Assembly (NCBI RefSeq): GCF_009762775.1
Contig: NZ_CP046401.1
Coordinates: forward strand, 3,224,001-3,288,000
DNA length: 64,000 nt
Origin: Maribellus comscasis
Lineage (GTDB): Bacteria; Bacteroidota; Bacteroidia; Bacteroidales; Prolixibacteraceae
Reading direction: 5' to 3'
The position numbers and the translations under genes were made by a program. Of this stretch, positions 1 to 9,397 are shown one piece after another; the stretch's first letter is position 1, and each line of letters starts with the position of its first letter. A model generated the notes under the pieces. The model saw only the letters and a list, made by a program, of their open reading frames with translations, was not told the DNA's origin and made no database searches.

Positions 1-548
1 TTCAGAAAAGCGATTGAGCGAAATAGTTTTATATCTGTCATCTACGTGTTTTTTACTTCAACTTTTTAAAAAGAAGACAGATTTTTCGGATGAGGTATTC
101 ATCATTCGTGTAGTCTGACTCCTTTCCAATTCGTCAGCCTTCTGACTGATTCGGGAGGATAACCTGTTTCCGGGTCATCCCATCGGGCAGAAAACCGTAC
201 AATTGTTTAGGTCTTTTGCCTCGGAGACTCTTCTTCACATAAGCGTGTGTGAAGAAATAATAAATGCAAAAATACAAATATTTACATATGAATGAATTTA
301 AATTATTAAAGAGAATGATTCTATATTTTAGTTGTTGGATTACAGTTGTTTATGGCTGTTTTGGTAATTTGATTTATTTTTTTGGATTCAGACAACAAGT
401 TTTTATATCAATTCGTGTCATAGTTTTTATGAATCGGATCTTCAAATTTTTCAATGAGCGATTTTGTTTGATAATTGAACTTTATTTAAAACATAAGGTT
501 AATATATCGGATTGTTTCCGTAACTTAATATAAAACCAAAAAATATTC
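1..548. other. Gene-poor left edge, possible decayed coding remnant
   Basis: No convincing gene is visible here. The stretch at about 85-240 is richer in GC than its flanks. On the minus strand it gives two short protein-like reading frames, one ending near 140 and one ending near 109, offset by a frameshift, so it could be a decayed gene; I do not recognise a family. A minus-strand ATG at 41-39 opens a frame that runs off the window after 13 codons and cannot be judged. The rest (260-548) is very AT-rich and probably holds the promoter of the efflux operon, though I found no clean TAnnTTTG box. Confidence 0.35.
231..256. repeat. 9-bp perfect inverted repeat (hairpin)
   Basis: TTCTTCACA at 231-239 is matched exactly by TGTGAAGAA at 248-256 around an 8-base loop. 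No T-run follows on either strand, so it is not a classic terminator. It lies at the boundary between the GC-richer left edge and the AT-rich leader of the efflux operon. It may be an operator or an RNA hairpin; its role is unknown. Confidence 0.4.
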
Positions 549-1790
549 ATGTATAAACCAAAAATATTTCTAATCGGATTTTTGTTTTTTTCTGTTCAAT
601 GTTTTGCTCAGGACAGCTTGCTTACCATAAAGGGAGCGGTTGAATCGGCGTTTGGCAGAAATGCTGAGCTACAGCAATTGTATGCACAGTTAAAACAAAA
701 AGAAAATCTCTGGCGGACAGAAACCGGAATATCTTCGCCCGAGATCAGCTATTTTAAAGAAGGAATTGCTTCCGGTCCGGGTGATGTTTTTGATGAGAGA
801 AGAATTACAATTTCACAGGAAATAGATTTTCCGCTTACAACTTCTTATCGTTTAAAAGCGCTGGCTGAAGAAGTAAAGTCTTTGGAACTTCAGATAAAAT
901 CGAGAGAAAATGAGATTAAAGCTGAAGTAAAAAGTTATTATGTTGAAGTTTTGTACGCGCTTTATTTACAGAACTCGATGCAAAATCAGTTAAAACTGGC
1001 GCAAGAGTTATACAATGCCGTTTACACCAAATTTGAAACGGGTATGGGGAACGGGATTGATTTAGCAAATGCTGAACTTCGGCTGGAAGAGGCGAAAAAT
1101 GATTTGGATCAGACACAGTGGACACTGCATAAAGCAAGATATGGATTGTTTTATGCCATGGGGTTGCCCGTTGAAGATCAGAAATATTCCATCGGGTTTT
1201 CGGATACGCTTCGGGCATCTGATATTGAGATCTCTCAAATAATGACGCTCGCTGTGCAGGAAAAGCAGCCCGATTTTTTAGCGACTGAACACCAGTTGCA
1301 GGCCGCTGACTTTTATATAAAGGAAGCCAAAAGTAACATTCTTCCCGACATTCGTTTGAATTTGTACAAACAGGATTATGGTTCAGGCTATAATTTTAAA
1401 GGTTTTGAAGTGGGGCTTCGAATACCAATCTGGTATCCGCTGGAACAAAAAGGAAAGATAAATACCGCTCTGGCACGGCAGGATGAAATTCGCTGGAAAC
1501 AACAGGAAATAAGGCTCAATACAAAAAAGCAAATTGAATATGCATGGCACAATTACTCTGTTAGCCGCTCAATAATTAAGAGGTACAATGAAACCATGAA
1601 AGAAAAAGCTTCTCTTTTGCAGAGTCTGACTTTAAAAGCATACCAGTTGGGTGAGGTGGATTTACTAAACCTGCTTAATGCCCAGCAGACCTATCTGACA
1701 AGCGAACAGCGTTACCTCACCGCCCTGCGTGATTACTACCTTCAATTGCTTAGCCTCGAAAAATACCTGGAAGAAGATTTAGTCTATTAG
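549..1790 (+). CDS. TolC/CusC-type outer-membrane efflux protein
   Basis: Outer-membrane channel of a tripartite heavy-metal efflux pump. The 413-residue product starts with a clear signal peptide (hydrophobic residues 5-18, cleavage after about residue 20, FAQ). The body is dominated by long heptad-like helices, with the duplicated pattern of the OEP family: residues ~25-215 and ~225-405, the second ending in a Leu-rich helix with YLTALRDYYLQLLSLE. It is the first gene of the operon and its stop codon sits next to the adaptor gene. Length is slightly short for TolC, normal for CusC/CzcC relatives. Specific substrate is inferred only from the CzcA-like pump downstream. Confidence 0.88.
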   Translation: MYKPKIFLIGFLFFSVQCFAQDSLLTIKGAVESAFGRNAELQQLYAQLKQKENLWRTETGISSPEISYFKEGIASGPGDVFDERRITISQEIDFPLTTSYRLKALAEEVKSLELQIKSRENEIKAEVKSYYVEVLYALYLQNSMQNQLKLAQELYNAVYTKFETGMGNGIDLANAELRLEEAKNDLDQTQWTLHKARYGLFYAMGLPVEDQKYSIGFSDTLRASDIEISQIMTLAVQEKQPDFLATEHQLQAADFYIKEAKSNILPDIRLNLYKQDYGSGYNFKGFEVGLRIPIWYPLEQKGKINTALARQDEIRWKQQEIRLNTKKQIEYAWHNYSVSRSIIKRYNETMKEKASLLQSLTLKAYQLGEVDLLNLLNAQQTYLTSEQRYLTALRDYYLQLLSLEKYLEEDLVY

Positions 1791-1810
1791 TGAAAAAAAT
1801 CAAAGGAACA

Positions 1811-3007
1811 ATGAAAAATAAAATTACTGCTTTACTATTATTTGGAATCACAGTGTTATTCTTTTCCTGCGGTTCAGAAAACAAAAAGGATTCTGGTGAA
1901 GTTTCTCAGCAAACAGAATTGCCTCCTTCTTTAAAAACAGAAGACGTGGGCAACAATCTCATACAACTGTCAGACAAAGAGCAATCGGAGCTAACAATAA
2001 AAACCGTACAGGTTACCAATAATTTTATTGATTACTCGGTTGTTGCTCCCGGTGTGGTTTTTCAGGCACCCAATCATGCCAGTATTATTAGCACTCCGAT
2101 AAACGGACAGATTCATGAAGTGTATAAATTTGAAGGGAGTTGGGTAAAAAGAGGCGATGTATTATTTGAAATTCAAAGTCTTGAATTTGGGAATCTGGTT
2201 TCGGAATATTTACAGGCATTTGCTGAGGAGCGTTTTCAGACCAATCGCTTAACGCGTTTAAAGCAGCTAGTTGAAGAGACAATAACTTCTGCAAATGAAC
2301 TGGAAAGAGCCACCGCTGAATTCGACAGGGCAACAGCCTCTTCACGTGCAGCTTATTCAAGGCTGAAAGCAGTCGGTGTCTCAGACCATGAAATCAATCT
2401 TTTTACAAAGGGAGAAAATATTGATCCTGTATTAAAAATTTATTCACCGATTGATGGTGTTGTTGAGAAAAATTTTGTGGAACTGGGGCAATCGGTAAAT
2501 GCACTTGAAAATTTATCCCGGGTGTTGGACACACGTGAAGTTTTAATTCGTGCATATTTATCTCCTGATGATGCCCGGCTTATCACCGTTGGAGATTCGG
2601 TTGCTGTTTCAAAACGGGAGAAACAGGAAAATTTACTGAATGCACGCATCACATCGATCAATCCCGGGTTAGACGAAAGCAGCCGCTCGGTAATTGCTAA
2701 TATTGTTGTCCCAACTTCTGCTGGCTGGCCAAAACCGGGCGAGAATGTCCGTTTGTCGATTGTTACTTCTTCGCAAAAAGAGACGATCGCAATTCCGGTT
2801 GAAGCACTTACCTACGACGGCAACCAGGCGATTGTATTTGTGCAAAAAGGAAACGGAATTTATGAGAAACGTCCCATCGAAGTTTCCGAAATCAGAGATC
2901 GGTATGTATTTGTAAATAGTGGGTTAAAGAATGGCGAAGATGTAGCTGTTTCCAATGTTTTCAGCTTAAAAGCGCTTTCCAGGTTCGATATTATTGCTGA
3001 AGAATAA
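1811..3007 (+). CDS. RND efflux periplasmic adaptor (CusB/CzcB-like lipoprotein)
   Basis: Membrane-fusion protein joining the inner-membrane pump to the TolC channel. I place the start at the ATG at 1811 rather than a GTG at 1790, because an AAAGGAACA ribosome-binding stretch precedes it and because the protein then begins with a proper lipoprotein signal (hydrophobic core 6-18, lipobox LFFSC with Cys20). It is 398 residues. The biotinyl/lipoyl-like half-motifs are visible (INGQIHEVYKFEGSWVKRGD and YSPIDGVVEKNFVELGQSV) flanking an alpha-helical hairpin, followed by beta-barrel and membrane-proximal segments. The gene lies 20 bases after the TolC gene and slightly before the pump gene, typical of a czcCBA/cusCBA operon. 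Confidence 0.88.
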   Translation: MKNKITALLLFGITVLFFSCGSENKKDSGEVSQQTELPPSLKTEDVGNNLIQLSDKEQSELTIKTVQVTNNFIDYSVVAPGVVFQAPNHASIISTPINGQIHEVYKFEGSWVKRGDVLFEIQSLEFGNLVSEYLQAFAEERFQTNRLTRLKQLVEETITSANELERATAEFDRATASSRAAYSRLKAVGVSDHEINLFTKGENIDPVLKIYSPIDGVVEKNFVELGQSVNALENLSRVLDTREVLIRAYLSPDDARLITVGDSVAVSKREKQENLLNARITSINPGLDESSRSVIANIVVPTSAGWPKPGENVRLSIVTSSQKETIAIPVEALTYDGNQAIVFVQKGNGIYEKRPIEVSEIRDRYVFVNSGLKNGEDVAVSNVFSLKALSRFDIIAEE

Positions 3008-3026
3008 TCCGGAAAAAGAGAATAAA

Positions 3027-6000
3027 ATGCTTAAAGATATTATCACATTTAGTGTTCGGCAGAAATTTGTAGCCCTTTCGCTGGTTATTCTGATGGCTGT
3101 GGGCGGCTATTTTTCGCTGATTCAATTACCCATAAATTCGTTACCCGATGTAACGCCGGTTCAGGTTTTGGTAATTACAAAAGCAGGGCGCTACTCACCT
3201 TACGATGTTGAAAAATTAGTAAGTTACCCGATTGAAACTGCGATGAACGGACTTCCCGATGTTGCTGAAGTGCGTTCCATTTCACAATTTGGATTATCAG
3301 CGGTTACGGTTGAATTTGAAGAAAAAACCGACATTTATTTTGCCCGGCAGATGGTAAGCCAGCGTTTGCAATCGATCACCGACGAGCTTCCGCCCGATGT
3401 TTCCAGTCCACAGTTGGGGCCGATTACAACAGCTCTCGGAGAAATTTATCAATATGTCGTTCGGGGTGAAAATTATTCACTTACAGAACTGCGCGAAATT
3501 CAGGATTGGTTAATTGCTCCTCAGTTGAAAGTTGTAAAAGGAGTGACTGAGATTAATTCATTTGGCGGATTTGTAAAACAATACAATGTGGTTGTTCAAC
3601 CCGGTCGTTTGCGAATGTTTGGAATTGGCATTTCGGAAGTATTGGATGCAATTGCGAACAATAACAGTGTTTCCGGAGGGAACTTTTTGGAACATAACGG
3701 CGAGCAGTTTATTATCCGGGGTGTTGGACAAATTAATAAAGTGGAGGACGTTGAAAATATTATTATCACCAACATCAACAATAAGCCGGTATTTATAAAA
3801 GATGTGGCCAGTGTTGAAATTGGTATGCAAATCCGGCAGGGAGGCGTTACACAGGATGGGAAAGGTGAAATTATAACCGGAATTGTGATGATGCTTCGCG
3901 GAGGCAATGGAAGAAAAGTGATTTCTGCAATTGAAGAAAAAATTGATAACATCAATCAAAACCTTCCCGAAGGTGTGAAAATTGAAAAATTTTATGACCA
4001 GTCGGATTTAATTAGCAGAACTACAGAAACAATTTCAACTAACTTGGTTGAAGGTGGATTTTTGGTTATTGTTGTGCTTTTGCTTTTGCTTGGCGAGATC
4101 TCAGGAGCCTTGATTGTGGCGATGGTTATTCCGCTTTCCATGCTTTTTGCATTTATCGGGATGCGCGAATTTGGACTGGCTGCAAATCTGATGAGTTTGG
4201 GAGCCATCGACTTCGGGATGGTAGTTGACGGTTCGGTTGTGATGGTGGAAAATATCGTACACGGACTTCAAAAAGAAAAGGGCAAAAACAAAGATGAAAT
4301 TATACGAAAGTCGGCACAGCAGGTGGTGCGGCCCATTTTCTTTGGAGTGCTCATTATCCTGATGGTGTACGTTCCGATTATGACTTTTAGCGGGATGGAA
4401 GGAATTCTGTTCCGGCCGATGGCAATTACAGTTGCGGCGGCTGTTTTGGGTTCTCTGCTTTTAGCGCTGATTTTTGTGCCCGCTATTTCGGCTATCGTTT
4501 TTCGGAAAGGTGTGAAAGTTCGCAAAAATTATCTCATTAATTTTTTGAAACCACGTTATACAAAATCGCTGGGAACTTATATGGATAAAAAATGGCTTGT
4601 GGCTTCAGTTGCGGGGATAATTTTTGCAGCTTCTGTTTTTTTGATGACGCGTTTGGGAACCGAGTTTATTCCTGAACTGGACGAAGGTTCTATTCTTATT
4701 GAACAGGTTCGAATGCCGTCGGTAACACTGAATGAATCGATTGAAAATGCCAATTGGCTGGCCGGGAAATTGGTTCAAAATATTCCTGAAATTCAGACAG
4801 TAGTTCCAAAAACCGGACGTTCCGATTTAGCCAACGACTGGATGGGGGTTCACCAAACCGATGTTTGGGTTATTTTGAAACCTACTGAAGATTGGCGAAA
4901 AGGAATAACAAAGGATGATATTGTTTCGCAAATTGAACCGTATTTACAAACCGAGCCTGGACTTGTTTATAATTTCACACAACCGATTGCGATGCGTGTT
5001 GATGAGTTGACCAGCGGAGTAAAATCGGATTTAGCTGTGAAAATTTATGGTGAAGATTTGGATATTCTCAGCCAGATTGGAGAGAATATTTCAATGCTTT
5101 TGCCCGAGTTGGAAGGAACCGACAATTTTTATGTGGAACAAACGGTTGGCCAACCCTATTTAACTGTTGAGATTGACCGCGAAGCAGTGGCTTCGTTTGG
5201 TTTGAATGTGAACGATGTTCAAAAAGTAATTGAAGCAGGAATTGGCGGGCAGGAAGTGAGCCAGCTTTACGAAGGGCAGCGTCGTTTTGGAATTGCCGTT
5301 CGTTATCCCGAAGGGATTCGTGATCAGTTGCATAAAATTCAGGATGTGCCGGTGCATCTTCCCAATGGCGATTATGTTCCGTTAAAGCGGGTAGCGAAAA
5401 TTGTTTTGCAGGAAGGCCCGCGTGAAATTCAGCGTGAAAATGGCTGGCGGCGTTTGATTGTCGGAATCAATATAAAAGATATTGACCTGGGGAGTTATGT
5501 AGCCAATCTTCAGAATGAAATTATGCAGAAGGCAAATATTCCTGCAGGTTATTTTATTGAATATGGCGGGACTTTTGAAAATCAGCGTCGCGCAATGCGT
5601 CACTTAATGCTGGTGGTACCTTTGTCCATTTTTATCATCATCGGTTTGTTGTATTTGAACTTTGGCAAAATGAAATATGCGATTCTTATTTTGCTGAACC
5701 TGCCATTTGCATTGTCGGGGGGAATTTTCCTGCTTTGGCTGCGCGGCATGTATTTGTCGGTTTCTGCAAGTATTGGTTTTGTTGCGCTGTTTGGGGTGGC
5801 GGTTTTAAACGGCATTGTTCTGATTGATCATATCAACCAAATAAGAAAAGAAAAAAAAGGAGAGCTGAAAAAATTAATTATTGAAGGAGCAGCTGATCGT
5901 CTGCGTCCGGTTTTAATGACTGCTCTGGTAGCCAGTTTAGGTTTTATTCCAATGGCATTTAATACCGGTCCGGGTTCAGAAGTTCAACGACCGCTGGCAA

Positions 6001-6125
6001 CGGTGGTCATCGGTGGCTTGATTACTTCAACGCTTTTAACCTTAATGGTTTTGCCCATTGTTTATTATTGGGTGGAAAAACGAAAAAGCAGTAAAGAAAT
6101 TATAACAACAGAAGGGGAGAGTTGA
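3027..6125 (+). CDS. Heavy-metal RND pump (CzcA/CusA family)
   Basis: Proton-driven inner-membrane metal exporter. The likely start is the ATG at 3027 (MLKDIITFSV...), not the TTG at 2994 that would overlap the adaptor gene; this gives 1032 residues, the normal HME-RND length. It has the family architecture of an N-terminal TM helix, two large periplasmic loops and two blocks of TM helices (about 335-490 and 855-1020). The TM4 signature reads GAIDFGMVVDGSVVMVEN, with Asp395 and Asp401; the DFG...DG pattern is that of the Zn/Co/Cd-type CzcA group rather than the Cu/Ag CusA group, so a divalent-metal substrate is my inference. A strong terminator follows 20 bases after the stop. No metal regulator is visible next to it. 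Confidence 0.9.
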   Translation: MLKDIITFSVRQKFVALSLVILMAVGGYFSLIQLPINSLPDVTPVQVLVITKAGRYSPYDVEKLVSYPIETAMNGLPDVAEVRSISQFGLSAVTVEFEEKTDIYFARQMVSQRLQSITDELPPDVSSPQLGPITTALGEIYQYVVRGENYSLTELREIQDWLIAPQLKVVKGVTEINSFGGFVKQYNVVVQPGRLRMFGIGISEVLDAIANNNSVSGGNFLEHNGEQFIIRGVGQINKVEDVENIIITNINNKPVFIKDVASVEIGMQIRQGGVTQDGKGEIITGIVMMLRGGNGRKVISAIEEKIDNINQNLPEGVKIEKFYDQSDLISRTTETISTNLVEGGFLVIVVLLLLLGEISGALIVAMVIPLSMLFAFIGMREFGLAANLMSLGAIDFGMVVDGSVVMVENIVHGLQKEKGKNKDEIIRKSAQQVVRPIFFGVLIILMVYVPIMTFSGMEGILFRPMAITVAAAVLGSLLLALIFVPAISAIVFRKGVKVRKNYLINFLKPRYTKSLGTYMDKKWLVASVAGIIFAASVFLMTRLGTEFIPELDEGSILIEQVRMPSVTLNESIENANWLAGKLVQNIPEIQTVVPKTGRSDLANDWMGVHQTDVWVILKPTEDWRKGITKDDIVSQIEPYLQTEPGLVYNFTQPIAMRVDELTSGVKSDLAVKIYGEDLDILSQIGENISMLLPELEGTDNFYVEQTVGQPYLTVEIDREAVASFGLNVNDVQKVIEAGIGGQEVSQLYEGQRRFGIAVRYPEGIRDQLHKIQDVPVHLPNGDYVPLKRVAKIVLQEGPREIQRENGWRRLIVGINIKDIDLGSYVANLQNEIMQKANIPAGYFIEYGGTFENQRRAMRHLMLVVPLSIFIIIGLLYLNFGKMKYAILILLNLPFALSGGIFLLWLRGMYLSVSASIGFVALFGVAVLNGIVLIDHINQIRKEKKGELKKLIIEGAADRLRPVLMTALVASLGFIPMAFNTGPGSEVQRPLATVVIGGLITSTLLTLMVLPIVYYWVEKRKSSKEIITTEGES

Positions 6126-6145
6126 ACGTAGATTTCAAGAAGGAG

Positions 6146-6180
6146 AAAAGGATGCGATCTTTATTGAAAGCATCCTTTTT
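6146..6180 (+). terminator. Rho-independent terminator of the efflux operon
   Basis: Perfect 10-bp stem AAAAGGATGC (6146-6155) with GCATCCTTTT (6170-6179), 14-base loop, ending in a T-run. It lies 20 bases after the pump stop codon and would also work in part on the minus strand because the stem starts with an A-run. Confidence 0.85.
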
Positions 6181-6218
6181 AGTTAAGTTTGGTGTAGTAT
6201 CAGAATGAATTTTTAAAC

Positions 6219-6243
6219 CCTCAAGGTTTCGCAAACCTCGAAG
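6219..6243 (-). terminator. Hairpin terminator after the S9 peptidase gene
   Basis: Read on the minus strand, an 11-bp stem (two G-U pairs) closes a GCG loop directly after the peptidase stop, followed by a modest T-rich stretch. The core AGGTTT/AAACCT is a palindromic type often scattered in Bacteroidota genomes, so it may also be a dispersed palindrome. Confidence 0.55.
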
Positions 6244-6259
6244 ATTTTTATTTTATCGG

Positions 6260-8815
6260 TCATTCAGTTCGTTTTTTGCTGGGTGTCATTTTTGTTTCGC
6301 GGCGCATCTCAAAAATGTCGGTGCTAATTGAATAGTCACCGATGAGGTGTTTGCAGAAATAATCAGCCTTTAGCCAGAAAAAGTATTCTGTGTAATCGCC
6401 AAACCCGTGTCGCTGTCCGGGCATAATAAAAAAGTCGAAACGTTTTTTTGCTTTCATCAATGCGTTTGCCATGCGGAAAGTATTCCCGGGATGAACATTA
6501 TTATCCATGTCGCCGGTTACCAGAAGCAACTTTCCTTTCAGGTTTTTGGCCAGTTCCGAGTTCTTTTCAATATCGTAGATAAATTTTGATTCACCTTTAT
6601 CATCGATTTCCTCCTTCACGCCGTGATGTTTTTCGCTCCACCAACGGTTGTAGATGTTATTTTCATGGTTTCCGGCAGAAGAAACGGCAACTTTGTAGAA
6701 ATCGGGATATTGCAGGAGTGCTGCTGTTGACATAAAACCTCCACCGGAATGGCCGGAAATTCCCACTTTTTCGATATCAATGTATTTATGTTGATCAGCC
6801 AATTGTTCCAGTACATATTTTTTGTCGGCCAATCCGTAATCACGCAAGTCGTTGTATCCATAATTATGATACCATTTTGAACGGTTGGGATGTCCGCCGC
6901 GGTTGCCAAGTGTTACGATAACAAAACCCAGCTGAGCAAAACGATCGGTTCTGTCCATTCTTGATGAAAAAGAGGCATTTACCGCTTCGGTTTGCGGGCC
7001 TGGGTAAACGTATTCCAAAACCGGATAAAGTTTGGTCGAATCAAAATCGAAAGGTTTGTACATCACTCCGTAAATATCAGTAATTCCATCAGCTGCTTTG
7101 GCTTTGAAAATTTCCGGGAATTTGTAACCTGCTGCAAAAAGATTACTCAAATCAGCAGTTTCAAGTTGCATTACTAATTTCCCCTGATTGTCTCTGATTT
7201 CTGACGCTGGAGTAGTGTTTACTCTCGAAAAATTATCGATGAAGTAACGGTATGAATCGCTCATTTCAACATCGTGATTAAAGTTGTCTTTGTCGAGTAG
7301 CGTTAATCCACTACCGTCAAGATTTACTTTATAAAGATGTTCGTAATATGGATTCTCATCTGTTTCGTGCGCATTTGCAGTGAAATACATTACGCGATTC
7401 TTTTCATCAACCTTTAATATTCTCTCGCAATGCCACGGGCCGGAAGTAATCTGGTTTTTCAGATTTCCCTCGCCGTCATACAAATAAAAATGTGCCCATC
7501 CGTCGCGTTCCGACCAGTGAATAAATTCGTTTCCATTATTAATCAGGTGAGGATCCTGAATTTCAACATAGGTATTCAGCCGTTCCTCAACAAGCGGTTT
7601 AACTTCGCCGGTTTCAATATCGGCAACGCAAACATCAATTTCGTGCAGGTCGCGACTGGTGCGGGTGAAATATATTTTATCCGAAGATTCAGAAAGCCAT
7701 TTGCGCGGAACGTAGTCTTTTATCCGGTCTTTGTTGCTTAAGTTCGCTCGGCAAATATTTATGGTTTGGTCGGCAAAAGCAGAAACATCAATTTGTTTGC
7801 CCTCTTTTTTATCCATGTCGAAAACCCAAAGTTCGCTTTGCGGCGCTTCTTTTTCGCCCGGCATTTGGTATTTGTAGGTTTCCAGATCCGGACGTGGCTG
7901 ATTCAAGACGTTAATTACCCACAGTGCTTTTACTTTGCGACTATCATTGCGTTCCAATGCAAATTTTTTCGAATCCGGTGACCATAAAATATAGGCATTT
8001 TTGCGTTTTTCGCTCTCCTTTTTTATGGTTTTTTCGTCATCATTTTCTTTCGGAGTATAACCGCCACCAAAAGCATAGTTTTTTTCGCCGTCGGTAGTAA
8101 GCTGGTGTTCAACAATGGTTGAGTCTTTTTTATCCTCCTCTTCTTCCAATGCTTTCAGAAAGTTTTCTTTATCCATCCAATACAGATTGTAGTCGCGGGC
8201 AAAAACTACGTACGAACTGTCGGGTGAAATGGCTGCCCACGACGGATGCTCTTTTATTTCTTTCCAGTCTTCCTGTTCGTATAATTCGCCGCTCGTAATG
8301 TTGTATTCAAAATGAAAAACTTTCTTTTTTGGCTTTTCTTTTTTTGGCTTTTTGCCGGTGTCTGTTTGGGTTGAATCCTGCTTTACAGAAGAATCTTCTT
8401 CTATTTTTTCTTCGTCTTGACTGCTCGTAACATCAAACTGAAAAACAGTATCGTTTTTTTTGAATTTTGGTTTTATTGGTGGCAGATGTTTGCCGTCGTA
8501 AGGGTCCTTTGTTATTCGGGTTAACATCGCAGCCATTTTATCAATATTAAAGAGGGCTGTTTTGGATTTTTTATCTAAATCAACCAAATAGAAAAATTCG
8601 CCTTCAGATGTTTTATAAGAATACCAGAATTTATCCCCGGTTTCCAACCAATTGGGAGCCACCGAAGTACTAAAAACCATTCGTTTTATTTTTTCGGGAG
8701 AAAAGCGTTCTGCCAGGCGATAATTGGCTGTTGTAACCGATTCGTTTTGGGCAATAATTTTCCCGTTTATCAGCAAGACTGCCAATAAGAAAATGAGTAG
8801 ATTCTTCTTTTGCAT
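6260..8815 (-). CDS. Exported S9 family peptidase (DPP-IV-like)
   Basis: Serine peptidase of the prolyl-oligopeptidase/dipeptidyl-peptidase IV class, probably periplasmic, cleaving peptides. The 851-residue product starts with a signal peptide (residues 5-22, IIAQ). Residues ~35-560 match the DPP-IV beta-propeller layout, with a charged Lys/Glu-rich insert at about 125-160 (KPKKEKPKKK). The C-terminal alpha/beta-hydrolase domain holds the full triad: nucleophile Ser690 in GHSGGG, Asp771 in GDMDNNVHP, and His803 in GQRHGFGD. A basic C-terminal tail (KMTPSKKRTE) follows. It is a single-gene unit with a hairpin terminator downstream. I read no defect. Confidence 0.92.
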   Translation of the reverse strand: MQKKNLLIFLLAVLLINGKIIAQNESVTTANYRLAERFSPEKIKRMVFSTSVAPNWLETGDKFWYSYKTSEGEFFYLVDLDKKSKTALFNIDKMAAMLTRITKDPYDGKHLPPIKPKFKKNDTVFQFDVTSSQDEEKIEEDSSVKQDSTQTDTGKKPKKEKPKKKVFHFEYNITSGELYEQEDWKEIKEHPSWAAISPDSSYVVFARDYNLYWMDKENFLKALEEEEDKKDSTIVEHQLTTDGEKNYAFGGGYTPKENDDEKTIKKESEKRKNAYILWSPDSKKFALERNDSRKVKALWVINVLNQPRPDLETYKYQMPGEKEAPQSELWVFDMDKKEGKQIDVSAFADQTINICRANLSNKDRIKDYVPRKWLSESSDKIYFTRTSRDLHEIDVCVADIETGEVKPLVEERLNTYVEIQDPHLINNGNEFIHWSERDGWAHFYLYDGEGNLKNQITSGPWHCERILKVDEKNRVMYFTANAHETDENPYYEHLYKVNLDGSGLTLLDKDNFNHDVEMSDSYRYFIDNFSRVNTTPASEIRDNQGKLVMQLETADLSNLFAAGYKFPEIFKAKAADGITDIYGVMYKPFDFDSTKLYPVLEYVYPGPQTEAVNASFSSRMDRTDRFAQLGFVIVTLGNRGGHPNRSKWYHNYGYNDLRDYGLADKKYVLEQLADQHKYIDIEKVGISGHSGGGFMSTAALLQYPDFYKVAVSSAGNHENNIYNRWWSEKHHGVKEEIDDKGESKFIYDIEKNSELAKNLKGKLLLVTGDMDNNVHPGNTFRMANALMKAKKRFDFFIMPGQRHGFGDYTEYFFWLKADYFCKHLIGDYSISTDIFEMRRETKMTPSKKRTE

Positions 8816-8955
8816 TATTCTGATTTTAGATTAAATATTTCATTTGAAGGGGCTTAAAATAAAAAATTAATTCAAAGCGGAAGCTTTCAAAAATCAGTAT
8901 TTATGTTTGGAATCAGAAAAAAAGAGGAATTTTTGGGAAAGCGTGTGAGAAGAAA

Positions 8956-9384
8956 CTAGTTGATAATGTCGTCTAGCTTGACCTGTTTTTCCATCAAATC
9001 TTTTAGTGTTACTGAGGTCAGATATTCCGTAATTTTATTGTTTAATTGTCCCCAGAATCCTTTTGAAGCACAGATCCCTTCGCGTTTGCAGGTGTAACTG
9101 TGCGATAGGCAGTCGACAACGCAAACTCCGGGTTCAAAGGCGTTGTGAATATCATTTATTGTAATTTCCTCCGGTTTCCGGGTAAGAATATAACCGCTTT
9201 TTCGGCCTCCGGCTTTTGTAACCAAGCCTGCAACTTTTAAAGCCGTGACGATATGATCCAGATATTTGTAAGAGATATTCTGGTTTAGCGCAATGTCTTT
9301 TTGAAGAATCCCATTTTCAGACTCACACATTGCAATCTCAAGAATTGCACGGACACCATACCTGGTTTTTGTACTAAACTTCAA
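8956..9384 (-). CDS. Rrf2 family transcriptional regulator
   Basis: Small DNA-binding regulator of 142 residues. The N-terminus (FSTKTRYGVRAILEIA) and the following winged helix-turn-helix are typical of Rrf2/IscR/NsrR proteins. Four cysteines cluster in the C-terminal half: Cys88, Cys92, Cys99 and Cys105. The last three have CX6CX5C spacing, close to the CX5CX5C of IscR, so it may bind a [2Fe-2S] cluster and sense iron-sulfur status, oxygen or NO; that is inference. It is the last gene of the minus-strand run that starts with a YceI gene at 11878, 13 bases after the YceI-like gene, so it may repress its own operon through the palindrome at 11901-11919. Confidence 0.87.
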   Translation of the reverse strand: MKFSTKTRYGVRAILEIAMCESENGILQKDIALNQNISYKYLDHIVTALKVAGLVTKAGGRKSGYILTRKPEEITINDIHNAFEPGVCVVDCLSHSYTCKREGICASKGFWGQLNNKITEYLTSVTLKDLMEKQVKLDDIIN

Positions 9385-9397
9385 AACAGATAGTTGA

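Noticed and set aside
90..240. Possible cobalamin riboswitch on the minus strand
   Set aside because: A short stretch resembled the 3' end of Bacteroidota cobalamin riboswitches, but the conserved core blocks are absent and no cobalamin gene follows.
264..533. An 89-codon frame before the TolC gene
   Set aside because: Its composition (Phe, Ile, Tyr, Leu in excess) is what AT-rich non-coding DNA gives by chance. There is no ribosome-binding site and no recognisable domain.
1790..1810. GTG start of the metal-efflux adaptor
   Set aside because: The ATG at 1811 has a better ribosome-binding stretch and gives a cleaner lipoprotein signal.
6219..6243. Mobile-element end
   Set aside because: Only a hairpin is present; there is no transposase gene, target duplication or second copy in the window.
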